From the NCBI GenBank assembly GCA_003553445.1, contig PWEK01000052.1, positions 1-64,000 of the forward strand: a stretch of DNA of 64,000 nt. The letters are read 5' to 3'. The notes below the pieces were generated by a model. The model did no database searches. It was not told where the DNA came from and saw only the letters and a list, made by a program, of their open reading frames with translations. A program made the translations under genes and the position numbers. Source of the DNA: Elusimicrobiota bacterium. GTDB taxonomy: Bacteria > CG03 > SLGR01. The number at the start of each line of letters is the position of its first letter. Position 1 is the first letter of the stretch. Of the stretch, positions 18,145 to 28,057 are shown one piece after another.

Positions 18145-20852
18145 TATCCGCCCAGATAATCCGCAATTATGTCCCTTCGGTCTATTACCCCAATAACCTT
18201 ATCCTTTTCAATAACAGGCAGTCTTCTAATACCATGCCCTGTAAAAACCTTTGTTACTTCTTCTATTGACTCGTTGAAATCTACAGAAACGTAATTACTG
18301 CTCATTATATCCTTGGCTTTCAACTTTTCATAATCTGAGCGATAAGAGACTGCTTTTATAATATCCCTCTCAGAAATAACCCCCTCAATTTTCATTTTTT
18401 CATCTACAACAGGTATACTTGAGACCTTTCTTTCAAGTATTATCTTTCCAACTTCTTTTACAGGTTCATTTTCTTTTACATATACATCATTTCCAGGTTT
18501 TATCATGTCTTTTGCTGTTTCCATATATCCAAAACCTCCATCCTTTCTAATTTCCTTACATTCCCCCGGCTTTAATTTTATTTTTCTTCCATAAACTTTT
18601 ATTTCTCTGGATCCTGAATCGCTAAATGCAGAATTCTTAACCTTTATACTAACTGACTTATTTTCCCTTATTTCAATTTCAAATAAAGATTTCCTGAAAA
18701 ATAAACTAAACCTTATCCTTTTGAAGTTCCCCGGCAACACAGGATTGATGCTTAGAATTCCTTCCCTGCATCGAACACCTGCAAAACCGAAAATTACAGC
18801 CTGCCAGACCCCGCCAAGGTTTGCAGCATGGATTCCATCTTCAAGATTTTTTGGTATATTTTTTAAGTCTATATTTGCAGCGCCCCAAAAAAAATTAAAT
18901 GCATTAAACCTCTCAGCAATCTGTGATGAGATTAATGAATGCATTGAATACGACAGAGAGGACTTGTGAAGTGTCCGGTTTACATAATAACTGTAGTTTC
19001 TTTTCTTTTCCTTGTCTGAAAAATCCGACGGGAATAGATTAAAAAGAAGAAGCACATCGGCCTGCTTTATAAATCTGGATTTTTCAAGCCTTCTGCTGGT
19101 TTCGTAAATTTTAGGTGCTTGAGGCATAAAATATCTGTCATATCCCGATATGCTAACATCCTTTTTTCTTAAATAGTTTCTAAACTGTTTTATTATACCA
19201 AGTTTCTTTGAACGAAGCACCGCGAAATTTTCAGCCATTTCCCCCCATCTGAGAACTTCCGAAACCTTTAAATCTATTTTTTTCATCATGTTTTTAATTT
19301 TAGGATAATCTTTAAACTCTTCATATATTTCCCGTCCGTATCTCAAGTTCCACATAGCCATATAATTTGTAAAAGCGTTATCATCAACATTTGTATGAAA
19401 CTCGTCAGGCCCCGTGACACCTTTCACATGATATTTATTGTCAGAGGAATCATACGATGCCCTCTCACTCCAGAACCTTGCGGTTTCAAAAATCACTTCT
19501 ACGGCATGATCTATCATGAATTCTTCATCATCTGTGTTTTGATAATAATCATATATCCCGTAGGCAACATCTGCCGTTATATGGTGCTCATAGTCCATTG
19601 TAGTGACTTCAACAATGCTTCCATCCACATCCTTTGCATATCTTGGGGTTTGTTCAGTTCCGCTAACAGTTGTCTCCCAGGGATACATCGCTCCCCGGAA
19701 ACCATTTTTACGAGCATTTGCCCTTGCTTCATCCAGTGCCGAGCACCTGAACATAAGTATTTCTTTTGCAATCTCAGGCTGAGTATGAATAAGAAAAGGA
19801 AGAATATATAACTCTGTGTCCCAGAAAACATGTCCTCTGTAACCCTGGCCGCTCATTGTTTTTGCGCCTATGCTGTTAATACTGGAGTACTCCCTGCTGG
19901 TACATATTAGAATATGGTAAATGTTAAACCTTACAGCTCGCTGACTTTCACTATCACCCTCAATTTCCACATCGCACCTTTTCCAGCGTTTACTCATTGC
20001 CTCTTTATGTTCAGAAAACAGTTTTTCATATCCCTTGTCTACGGCCATAGACAGTTTTCTCATAGCAGAAGACTTTATCGACCTTCTCGAATATTCCCTG
20101 CCGGCACCTATTGTGAAATATTTTGTAAATGTGATATTCTGGCCTTTTTTCAATTCAAACCAGTATATCCTGTCAATCAAAGATAATCCTGAGCTACCTT
20201 TTTTGACATGGATTAAATCTGCATAAGAAACAAGGTTTTTATAAGAATGAGTTGAAAAAAGAGTATAGTCGGCAGTCCCCTCCTTATCAACTTTTATTGT
20301 ATCAAAATGCCTTCTCCTTGAAAGCATCATTCCTCCGCTGTTAAATACAGAATCATCAATCCCGTTGACCATTGTGAGAGATGCCGACCCTTTCAGCTGT
20401 GACAATTTCACCTTTAAAGCGCCTATGTGAGGATCTGCCATGCTGAAAAATCTTGCCGACTGATAAAGGTATTTTCTTTTTTTGGCATCCTCATATACTG
20501 TGCTTCTTAACAAAACACCGTTTTTCATATCCAGAATTCTTCTGTGACATAAATAGTTCATGGTGCCTATGTCAAATTTTTCCCCCTCAACTGCAATCAT
20601 AATATTAATCGGGTTAGGAAGGTTTACAAGCTCTTCTACCTGAGCTCCTGATCTGTCATAAATCCCTGCCACAAATGTTCCAGGTTGAGAGCCCGGTGTG
20701 TTTTCTTCATAAATGCCACGGGAGCCTATCAGGCCGTTTCCCAGAGTAAATAGGGTTTCGTAGTTATTTAACTTTTCTTTTGTAAACCCCTTTTCTTCTA
20801 CATGAAATGTTTTTTCTAAGGAAAGATACTTGTTAAAAAAATCACTTTTCAT
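18138..20852 (-). CDS. GH65 family glycoside phosphorylase/hydrolase with C-terminal CBS-domain pair
   Basis: GPDEFHTNVDDNAFTNY general-acid motif, GIHAANLGGVWQ phosphate-loop motif; the last ~120 aa form two CBS repeats (VSSIPVVDEKMKIEGVISERDI / IRRLPVIEKDKVIGVIDRRDI). Confidence 0.88.
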   Translation of the reverse strand: MKSDFFNKYLSLEKTFHVEEKGFTKEKLNNYETLFTLGNGLIGSRGIYEENTPGSQPGTFVAGIYDRSGAQVEELVNLPNPINIMIAVEGEKFDIGTMNYLCHRRILDMKNGVLLRSTVYEDAKKRKYLYQSARFFSMADPHIGALKVKLSQLKGSASLTMVNGIDDSVFNSGGMMLSRRRHFDTIKVDKEGTADYTLFSTHSYKNLVSYADLIHVKKGSSGLSLIDRIYWFELKKGQNITFTKYFTIGAGREYSRRSIKSSAMRKLSMAVDKGYEKLFSEHKEAMSKRWKRCDVEIEGDSESQRAVRFNIYHILICTSREYSSINSIGAKTMSGQGYRGHVFWDTELYILPFLIHTQPEIAKEILMFRCSALDEARANARKNGFRGAMYPWETTVSGTEQTPRYAKDVDGSIVEVTTMDYEHHITADVAYGIYDYYQNTDDEEFMIDHAVEVIFETARFWSERASYDSSDNKYHVKGVTGPDEFHTNVDDNAFTNYMAMWNLRYGREIYEEFKDYPKIKNMMKKIDLKVSEVLRWGEMAENFAVLRSKKLGIIKQFRNYLRKKDVSISGYDRYFMPQAPKIYETSRRLEKSRFIKQADVLLLFNLFPSDFSDKEKKRNYSYYVNRTLHKSSLSYSMHSLISSQIAERFNAFNFFWGAANIDLKNIPKNLEDGIHAANLGGVWQAVIFGFAGVRCREGILSINPVLPGNFKRIRFSLFFRKSLFEIEIRENKSVSIKVKNSAFSDSGSREIKVYGRKIKLKPGECKEIRKDGGFGYMETAKDMIKPGNDVYVKENEPVKEVGKIILERKVSSIPVVDEKMKIEGVISERDIIKAVSYRSDYEKLKAKDIMSSNYVSVDFNESIEEVTKVFTGHGIRRLPVIEKDKVIGVIDRRDIIADYLGGYY

Positions 20853-21988
20853 CTACCGCTGAACTTCTCTAAAGCGGCTTTAACTCCGCATCCAAGGACA
20901 TTTCTTTCTCCCAGATCGTTTAATGTAGCTTCGATGGCGGCAAGAGATTTCACAACATCCATCTCATCATAATATCCCATATGCGCAATTCTGAATATTT
21001 TTCCTTTTAGATGAGCCTGGCCTCCCGCAAGAACAACTCCATATTTTTTTTCACAATGCTTTGTAAAACTCTCTCCGATCTTATCGGGAGAAGGTATCTT
21101 AACTGCAGTAAGTCCGGCGGCGGGCGACTTTGAAAATATTTCAAGCCCCATTTCTTCTATTCCCGCCTGCGCGCCACCGGACAGTTTTTGATGACGCCCC
21201 CAGACAGCCTCCATCCCCTCCGAAATTATCATCTTTAAAGAGTTATTTAAGCCTTTTATCAGGTTTACCGGGGAAGTGTAGGGTGTCTGCATTTTACCAA
21301 GGGATTTCTGTGATTTTTTCAAATTCCAGTAATAATTCTTTCTTTTATTTTCCTGTAATGCATCTTTAGCTTTTGAGTTCACGCATACAAACCCCAATCC
21401 CGGCGGAGTCATAAGCGCTTTTTGGGAACCGGAAACGACAACATCGACATCCCATTTATCCATTTCAAGTCTATCGCAGCCGAGTCCGCTTACAGCATCT
21501 ACCACAAGCAACACCCCTGCCTGCGAAGTGACTTCGGCCAATTCTCTAATTGGGTTTACGGTACCGGTTGATGTTTCTACGAGTGTTGCAAAAACCGCTT
21601 TTATATTTTTTTCTTTAATAACTTTCCTAACATCATCTGGCTTGCAATAATCCCCCCATTCATATTCAATAATTTCGGCATTTACATCAAAGGACTTACA
21701 TAAATCCCTCCAGCGCTCTCCGAACTTCCCAGATACGATAACGGCGGCAGAATCTCCGGGAGAAGTAAAATTTAAAACAGCTGCCTCCATTGCTCCCGTT
21801 CCTGTTGATGAAAGTATATGCACGTCGCTTTTTTCTGACGCAAATACATATTTAAGGTTTTCTGTTGTCTCCCTAAAAAGTTCTTTAAAAACCTGTTTTC
21901 TATGATGAATTACAGGTTTTGCACTCTCTAAAAGTGTTTCCTGGGGAACTTCTGTAGGTCCCGGTGTAAAAAGCTGTTTTTTATCCAT
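20849..21988 (-). CDS. Class V aminotransferase (alanine/serine-glyoxylate aminotransferase family)
   Basis: GPTEVP N-terminus; VDAVSGLG..SGSQKALMTPPGLGFV PLP-lysine region. Confidence 0.88.
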   Translation of the reverse strand: MDKKQLFTPGPTEVPQETLLESAKPVIHHRKQVFKELFRETTENLKYVFASEKSDVHILSSTGTGAMEAAVLNFTSPGDSAAVIVSGKFGERWRDLCKSFDVNAEIIEYEWGDYCKPDDVRKVIKEKNIKAVFATLVETSTGTVNPIRELAEVTSQAGVLLVVDAVSGLGCDRLEMDKWDVDVVVSGSQKALMTPPGLGFVCVNSKAKDALQENKRKNYYWNLKKSQKSLGKMQTPYTSPVNLIKGLNNSLKMIISEGMEAVWGRHQKLSGGAQAGIEEMGLEIFSKSPAAGLTAVKIPSPDKIGESFTKHCEKKYGVVLAGGQAHLKGKIFRIAHMGYYDEMDVVKSLAAIEATLNDLGERNVLGCGVKAALEKFSGR

Positions 21989-22014
21989 TATTTCTCCTTC
22001 CTTTTTTATTTATC

Positions 22015-23493
22015 CTAATGTAAAAAGTGTCGCCTGCCTGTAAAAACCATGCTGATACCCAGCTTATTTGCGGCTTCTATGACTTTAACATCATTCTTTG
22101 AACCTCCGGGTTGAACTATCGCCTTCACCCCGGCCCTGGAAGCCTCTTCGACAGCATCCGGAAAAGGGAAAAAACCATCCGATGCCATGACTAAATTTTC
22201 TTCCCCCGGAAAAAAATCCTTCATTTTCTCTATTGCAATTTTAACTGCCATCACCCGTGCAGTCTCACCGCTTCCCAAACCCTTAGTCTGTCCGTCTTTT
22301 GCAATTACTATAGCGTTAGATTTTAAAAATCTTGCGATTTTCCAGGAAAACTCAAGGTCTTTTAACTGTCCTTCAGAAGGTTTTTTACAAGTTACGGTTT
22401 TCCACTCCTCACTTTCAAATGTATCTGCATTTTGTCTTAACATACCGCCTGTTATTTTTCTTAAATCCCGATCGTCGTCTTTTTTACTGTATTTAACTAC
22501 CCTTAAATTGGGTTTTTCCTCCAATTTCTTTAAGGCCTTTTTTGAAAAAGAGGGCGCTGCCACTACCTCAAAAAAATTTTTTGAAATTTCTTTAGCCACC
22601 TGCTCTGTCAATTCTCTGTTTAGACCAATTACTCCCCCAAAAGCACTCATTGTATCGGATTTGTGGGCTTTTTTAAACGAATCATACACATCACCCGATA
22701 CCGCTGCGCCGCAGGGTACCGTGTGTTTTATAATGGAGGTTGCGGGAAGGTCGAAATTCTTTACAATTGCAATTGCAGATTCGATATCCTGATAATTATT
22801 AAAGCTTAATTCTTTTTTTCCGGAATGCTTTTCCAATGGAATATCTCCGTATAATGAAGCGCTTTGATGAGGATTCTCACCATACCTTAAATCGCTTATT
22901 TTTCTCATGCTAACTGTTATCCCATCGGAACCTGTATAGTAGTCTCTTATTGCTATATCATAAGAAGCGGTATGCTCAAAGGCTTTCGCGGCAAATTCTT
23001 TTCTTACTCTCTTATCCAGTTTCCCGTTCTCCAATAATTCTACAACTCTACCGTAATCTGAAGGATCTGTAACCGAGAGTACATTTTTATAGTTTTTGGC
23101 CGCTGCCCTAAGCAGCGCCACTCCGCCTATATCTATATTCTCTAAAACCCTGTCTTCATTTTTTTGTCCCGAGAATCTTTCAGCAGCCAGCTGAAACGGA
23201 TACAGGTTGCAACATACAAGGTCAATTCTCTCAATTCCATGCTTTTCAATCTCTTCCTGCTGGTTTTCATCGGCAAGAATCGCGCCAAAAATTTTTGGAT
23301 GCAGCGTTTTAACGCGCCCCCTTAGTATTTCCGGAAATCCTGTAACTTCTGAAACCTTTATCGGGCTTAAACCTGCTTCCATGAGCACATCATGGGTTCC
23401 CCCTGTAGACACCAGCTCCCAACCCTTTTTATTCAGAGCTCCTGCAAAATATTCAATACCATTCTTATCATAAACGCTTATAAGGGCTCTCAA
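22015..23493 (-). CDS. purH: Bifunctional AICAR transformylase/IMP cyclohydrolase
   Basis: STGGTHDVL, GRVKTLHPKIFGAIL, LRYGENPHQSA; TTG start with SD. Confidence 0.93.
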   Translation of the reverse strand: MRALISVYDKNGIEYFAGALNKKGWELVSTGGTHDVLMEAGLSPIKVSEVTGFPEILRGRVKTLHPKIFGAILADENQQEEIEKHGIERIDLVCCNLYPFQLAAERFSGQKNEDRVLENIDIGGVALLRAAAKNYKNVLSVTDPSDYGRVVELLENGKLDKRVRKEFAAKAFEHTASYDIAIRDYYTGSDGITVSMRKISDLRYGENPHQSASLYGDIPLEKHSGKKELSFNNYQDIESAIAIVKNFDLPATSIIKHTVPCGAAVSGDVYDSFKKAHKSDTMSAFGGVIGLNRELTEQVAKEISKNFFEVVAAPSFSKKALKKLEEKPNLRVVKYSKKDDDRDLRKITGGMLRQNADTFESEEWKTVTCKKPSEGQLKDLEFSWKIARFLKSNAIVIAKDGQTKGLGSGETARVMAVKIAIEKMKDFFPGEENLVMASDGFFPFPDAVEEASRAGVKAIVQPGGSKNDVKVIEAANKLGISMVFTGRRHFLH

Positions 23494-23597
23494 AACAAGC
23501 CTCCTTTTATTCTATATATTTCCGACAAAAAATATTCTACTAATTTATTAATTAATATCAATTTAAAGATTAATTATATCCTTGTCAAATTGAAGAA

Positions 23598-23629
23598 AAA
23601 ACCCCCTTCTATTTTTAGAAGGGGGTTTT
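23598..23629 (-). terminator. Rho-independent terminator downstream of groL
   Basis: Perfect stem aaaacccccttct(a)..(t)agaagggggtttt, loop tttt; T-rich tract on the minus strand. Confidence 0.9.
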
Positions 23630-23660
23630 ACTGTTTCAACTACGGAAATGAGAGGGCTGT

Positions 23661-25325
23661 TTACATCATTCCGCCCATTCCTCCTCCCATTCCGCCCATT
23701 CCACCCATTCCTCCTCCGCCTGCAGGCATTGAAGGTGCTGACTTTTCGTCATCTTCAGGCTTGTCTGTAATCAAACACTTTGTTGTCAGTATTGTAGACG
23801 CGACCGAAGCGGCGTTTTCAAGAGCGGAACGAGTGACTTTAGCCGGGTCGATTATACCTTTCTTTATCATATCAACATACTCATTGCTTTCCGCATCATA
23901 ACCGATTCCCGATTCGCTGTTGCGTATTTTTTCAACAACTATTGAACCTTCTGCGCCGGAATTAATCGCAATCTGCCTTAAAGGAGCTTCAAGCACTCTC
24001 TTTACAATATTAATACCGACAGTTTCGTCAGCATCGCTGCCTTTAAGCCCGTCAAGCGCTTTAATTGCTGACAGAAGAGCTACTCCACCACCGGCAACTA
24101 TTCCTTCGTCAACGGCAGCCCTGGTGGCATTTACAGCGTCTTCAACCTTAAACTTCCTTGCCTTCATCTCGGTCTCTGTTGCCGCCCCGACTTTTATTAC
24201 CGCAACACCGCCAACGAGCTTTGCAAGGCGCTCTTCCAGCTTTTCCCGGTCATAATCTGAATCCGTTTCCTCCATCTGTCTCTTAATCTGAGACACTCTG
24301 GCATTAATATCTTCCTTTTTACCGGAACCGCCGACAATAGTGGTGTTTTCATTATCAATAGTTACCCTCTTTGCACGTCCAAGCATATTTACATCCACAT
24401 TTTCCAGCTTAGCACCAAGCTCTTCAGTAATTACCTGGCCTCCGGTTAAGATTGCTATATCCTTGAGCATCTCTTTCCTTCTGTCACCAAACCCCGGAGC
24501 TTTTACTGCGGCGCACTTGAGCGTTCCTCGAATCTTGTTAACAACAAGGGTTGCAAGAGCTTCTCCTTCAACCTCTTCTGATATTATAAGGAAGGGTTTG
24601 CCGGTTTTTGCAATTTTCTCCAGAAGCGGAAGCATATCCTGCAGGTTTGATATTTTTGAATCTGTAATAAGAAGATATGCATCTTCCAGTATCGCTTCCA
24701 TTCTTTCGGTGTCCGTCACGAAATACGGTGAAAGATATCCGCGGTCAAACTGCATTCCTTCAACCACATCAAGCACAGTTTCGGCGCCTTTGCCTTCCTC
24801 CACTGATATAACACCGTCTTTTCCGACCTTATCCATTGCATCCGAAATAAGTGTTCCTATCTCTTTATCCGCAGCCGATATTGAAGCAACCTGAGCGATT
24901 TCCTCTTTTGTTTTAATCTGTTTTGCTTCACCTTTTATCTGCTCAACAACTTTTTTTACCGCTTTGTCGATTCCGGCTTTTATGTGCCTGGAATTGGCTC
25001 CTGCCGTAATGTTTCTGAATCCCTGCTGTATCATAGACCTGCCAAGAACTATAGCGGTAGTGGTGCCGTCTCCGGCCACATCGTTAGTCTGTGAAGCAAC
25101 CTCTTTTAGCAACTGCGCTCCCATGTTCTGAAACTTATCTTCCAGTTCGACTTCTTTAGCTATAGTGACACCATCTGAAGATATTGTCGGAGAACCGAAG
25201 CTTTTATCAAGAATTACCTGACTTCCCTTCGGCCCCAGTGTTATTTGAACCGCATCAGCTATTTGATGTACGCCGTCTAAAAGCGCATGTGATGCTTCAT
25301 CTTTAAACTTTAGTAGTTTAGACAT
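23661..25325 (-). CDS. groL: Chaperonin GroEL
   Basis: Canonical sequence; [10 protein letters not shown]-terminal GGM-rich tail. Confidence 0.98.
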   Translation of the reverse strand: MSKLLKFKDEASHALLDGVHQIADAVQITLGPKGSQVILDKSFGSPTISSDGVTIAKEVELEDKFQNMGAQLLKEVASQTNDVAGDGTTTAIVLGRSMIQQGFRNITAGANSRHIKAGIDKAVKKVVEQIKGEAKQIKTKEEIAQVASISAADKEIGTLISDAMDKVGKDGVISVEEGKGAETVLDVVEGMQFDRGYLSPYFVTDTERMEAILEDAYLLITDSKISNLQDMLPLLEKIAKTGKPFLIISEEVEGEALATLVVNKIRGTLKCAAVKAPGFGDRRKEMLKDIAILTGGQVITEELGAKLENVDVNMLGRAKRVTIDNENTTIVGGSGKKEDINARVSQIKRQMEETDSDYDREKLEERLAKLVGGVAVIKVGAATETEMKARKFKVEDAVNATRAAVDEGIVAGGGVALLSAIKALDGLKGSDADETVGINIVKRVLEAPLRQIAINSGAEGSIVVEKIRNSESGIGYDAESNEYVDMIKKGIIDPAKVTRSALENAASVASTILTTKCLITDKPEDDEKSAPSMPAGGGGMGGMGGMGGGMGGMM

Positions 25326-25346
25326 TTTTCTCCCTCCTTATTATAT

Positions 25347-25634
25347 TTACTCCATTACACCTAGAATATCATCTTCGTGCATTATGAGATATTTCTCATT
25401 ATCAAAGCCTATCTCGGTTCCTGAATATTTACCGTACAAGACCTTATCGCCTTTTTTTACATTCATCGGAAGCCGGTCGCCCTTTTCCGTCATTTTCCCC
25501 TGGCCTACAGCCTCCACAACTCCTTCCATGGGTTTTTCCTTTGCGGTATCAGGAATTATTATACCCCCTTTTTTTTCTTCTTTCTTCTCAACAGGCTTCA
25601 CAAGGACCCTGTCTCCTAACGGTTTGATTTGCAT
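25347..25634 (-). CDS. groS: Co-chaperonin GroES
   Basis: [35 protein letters not shown]. Confidence 0.97.
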   Translation of the reverse strand: MQIKPLGDRVLVKPVEKKEEKKGGIIIPDTAKEKPMEGVVEAVGQGKMTEKGDRLPMNVKKGDKVLYGKYSGTEIGFDNEKYLIMHEDDILGVME

Positions 25635-25694
25635 ATCACCCTCCTTTCAGTTTAACTATTTGATTCCCGTTATTTCCTTTAACTTTAAGAGTTT

Positions 25695-25722
25695 AATATA
25701 TTAATTTTGAATGGTTTGTCAA
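25695..25722 (-). promoter_or_regulatory. Predicted groESL promoter TTGACA-N16-TATATT
   Basis: Hexamers on the minus strand at 25722-25717 and 25700-25695. Confidence 0.6.
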
Positions 25723-25763
25723 GTCTTTTTTCTCTCTTAGGCAAGGTTATGTTACGAGGTCTT

Positions 25764-27203
25764 TTATGACCTGCTTTTCCACACAGAAAGAAGTCCTTTC
25801 AGGGTTAAATTCTCATCAATAATATACTGCTCAAGATACTCTTTATCTTCCCGGAGATAATTTACCCCACCCCCTGTGATAATTACTCTGAAAAAACTCT
25901 TTTTTTCCGCCCTGATTTTATCTATAATTTTTTCAATCTGGCCTCTTAAAGTATAAAACAACCCTGAATTCAGCGCTGACGCAGTACTCTTTCCGATTAC
26001 ACTCTTCGGATATGAAAACTTTACAGATTTCAGTTTATCTGCCTTTGAAACAAGAGAATCATACATTGCTCCCGCTCCGGGAGCTATAACCCCGCCATCA
26101 AATTCATAATTCTCATTGATAAAATCAAAAGTATTGGCCGTTCCCAAATCAATTACAACGGCACCTGAACCATAGTAATCACAAACCGCTGCAGCATTGC
26201 ATATTCTGTCCCCTCCAACTTCCGCGGCATTTTGTACTTTTAATTTAATATTTCCCCTGTTCTTTCTGTTCACACATACCGTATCATCACAACGCAGCTT
26301 CAACACCTCATAAATGCTTTTCTCAACACTTTCAACGACCGATGATAATGCCGCCCCATCGCATCTTTGACCTATTTTAAAATCGCTTATAGCGCAATCT
26401 ACTCTTTCCCGTAGGCTTTCATGCGGTTTGGTGCTTAAATCACTGACCGTAAATCCCCTTTTTTCAGGGAGAGTGAGACCTACCCTGGTCCTGGAATTTC
26501 CAACATCAACACATATTATACGACTATCCATTTCAGGGACGTTTTTTAAAATTACAACTCTTCCGAAAGAAACTTTTTTTATTTCAGATCCTGTATTAAT
26601 CTCAATCCTGCCTCTTGAATCAATACCCTCTGCATTTCCTTCTACAGAACCCGATCTTATGTTTTTCCCTTTAAGAAAATTTCTTTTGTTTAGTTTTCCC
26701 AAAGGAGAAACTCTTTTGTCGATATAAGCTGATAATTTTTCTAAAAAATCATTAATAAATGTATTCTTGTCAATTTCTACAACCTCAATAATATCTCTCA
26801 AATAATGACTGAAATCAGCTTTGTTTATATTCGCATTTAATCCCACTCCAGCTACAAACCTGTATTCATCAAGAGAGTGTAAAATTATTCCTGCGGCTTT
26901 ATTACCATTTATAATTATATCATTGGGCCATTTATAATCGGCTGTTACTCCCTGTTTTTCCAGGGCTTCAAGCACTGCCGCCGCCGCCATATGAGATGCC
27001 AGCTCTCTTTTTTCTAAAGGACAATTTTTTATTACTGAGATATAAAGCCCCCCGTAAGGGGACTCCCATTTGGAGCACCTGCGCCCTATGCCCCCTGTCT
27101 GGGCCTCGGCAATTATAATCGCCTCCCCGGAAAAACCGCCCTTTGCCAATTCTATTGCCTTTTTCTGAGTAGAATCTATTACTTGATATTTTTTTCTCAG
27201 CAT
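25764..27203 (-). CDS. Fusion: biotin--[acetyl-CoA carboxylase] ligase + type III pantothenate kinase
   Basis: N-term BPL motifs (GIGRRCSKWESPYGGLYIS, KWPNDI); C-term CoaX motifs (DVGNSRTR, DLGTANTFDFI, GGVIAPG, ITGGG). Confidence 0.9.
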   Translation of the reverse strand: MLRKKYQVIDSTQKKAIELAKGGFSGEAIIIAEAQTGGIGRRCSKWESPYGGLYISVIKNCPLEKRELASHMAAAAVLEALEKQGVTADYKWPNDIIINGNKAAGIILHSLDEYRFVAGVGLNANINKADFSHYLRDIIEVVEIDKNTFINDFLEKLSAYIDKRVSPLGKLNKRNFLKGKNIRSGSVEGNAEGIDSRGRIEINTGSEIKKVSFGRVVILKNVPEMDSRIICVDVGNSRTRVGLTLPEKRGFTVSDLSTKPHESLRERVDCAISDFKIGQRCDGAALSSVVESVEKSIYEVLKLRCDDTVCVNRKNRGNIKLKVQNAAEVGGDRICNAAAVCDYYGSGAVVIDLGTANTFDFINENYEFDGGVIAPGAGAMYDSLVSKADKLKSVKFSYPKSVIGKSTASALNSGLFYTLRGQIEKIIDKIRAEKKSFFRVIITGGGVNYLREDKEYLEQYIIDENLTLKGLLSVWKSRS

Positions 27204-28057
27204 TTTTGAGCTATCATTGAAAAATCCAGCGACGGGGCTGAAGCAGTAATTCTCCCGATAGATATTCTGTTCACACCCGCTGACGCCATAAGAGGGGCTA
27301 TTCTCATATTTATACCTCCCGAAACCTCTATTTCTATTTCAGTTTTAACTCCTCTTATAGCCCGGCAGGCTGATTCAACCCCTTTAACGGAAAAATTATC
27401 CAGCATAATAATATCCACTCCGCTTTCTGCTGCCTTGAGGGCCTGAGATTCTGTTTCAACCTCTATTTCCACTAAAACATCCCGGGCGGTATTTTCCCTT
27501 ACGCTCTTAACAATCTCATCAATTTTTTTTCCTGAAAAAGAAATATGATTTTCCTTTATCAAAACCTGTTCAGAAAGATCCATTCTATGGTTTTTTCCCC
27601 CTCCGGTACATACAGCATATTTCTCAAGCTTCCTTAAACCCGGAAGCGTTTTCCTTGTGTCGTAGACATCGCATTCAGGGTTTTTGTTTTTTACTTTTTC
27701 TACATACTTAGATGTTATAGTGGCAATTCCAGACATATGGGAAATAATATTGAGAGAGGTTCTTTCCGCAGCCAGAATATCATATGGTTTACCGGTAATT
27801 TGAGCCACGGTTTCAGGCGGCTCTACAACATCACCGTCGTTCTTATATTTGTCGAAAATCAACTCCGGTGAAACCTGTCTAAAAACCGCGGCGGCAATAT
27901 CTATTCCGCAGAGGACCCCGCGCTGCCGGGCTTTTATAGAAGCCTTCCCTCTTTTTATTTTAAAATTAAGCGCCCGAGAGGTTATGTCCTTATTGTAAAC
28001 ATCCTCATTTAAAGCTGTTGAGACCACAGTTTCTATTTCATTTTTCTTTAATTTCAT
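27197..28057 (-). CDS. nadC: Nicotinate-nucleotide diphosphorylase (carboxylating)
   Basis: TRKTLPGLRKLEKYAVCTGGGKNHRMDL, EIEVSGGIN. Confidence 0.95.
   Translation of the reverse strand: MKLKKNEIETVVSTALNEDVYNKDITSRALNFKIKRGKASIKARQRGVLCGIDIAAAVFRQVSPELIFDKYKNDGDVVEPPETVAQITGKPYDILAAERTSLNIISHMSGIATITSKYVEKVKNKNPECDVYDTRKTLPGLRKLEKYAVCTGGGKNHRMDLSEQVLIKENHISFSGKKIDEIVKSVRENTARDVLVEIEVETESQALKAAESGVDIIMLDNFSVKGVESACRAIRGVKTEIEIEVSGGINMRIAPLMASAGVNRISIGRITASAPSLDFSMIAQKC

Noticed and set aside
22187-22792. 201-aa plus-strand ORF
   Set aside because: Antisense shadow of purH with no supporting motifs.
24340-24894. 184-aa plus-strand ORF (and neighbour 23920-24255)
   Set aside because: Antisense shadow of groL; Ser/Pro-rich, no recognisable domain, no independent SD.
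25635-25763. CIRCE (HrcA) element upstream of groES
   Set aside because: No TTAGCACTC-N9-GAGTGCTAA or close variant; only a sigma70-like promoter was found.
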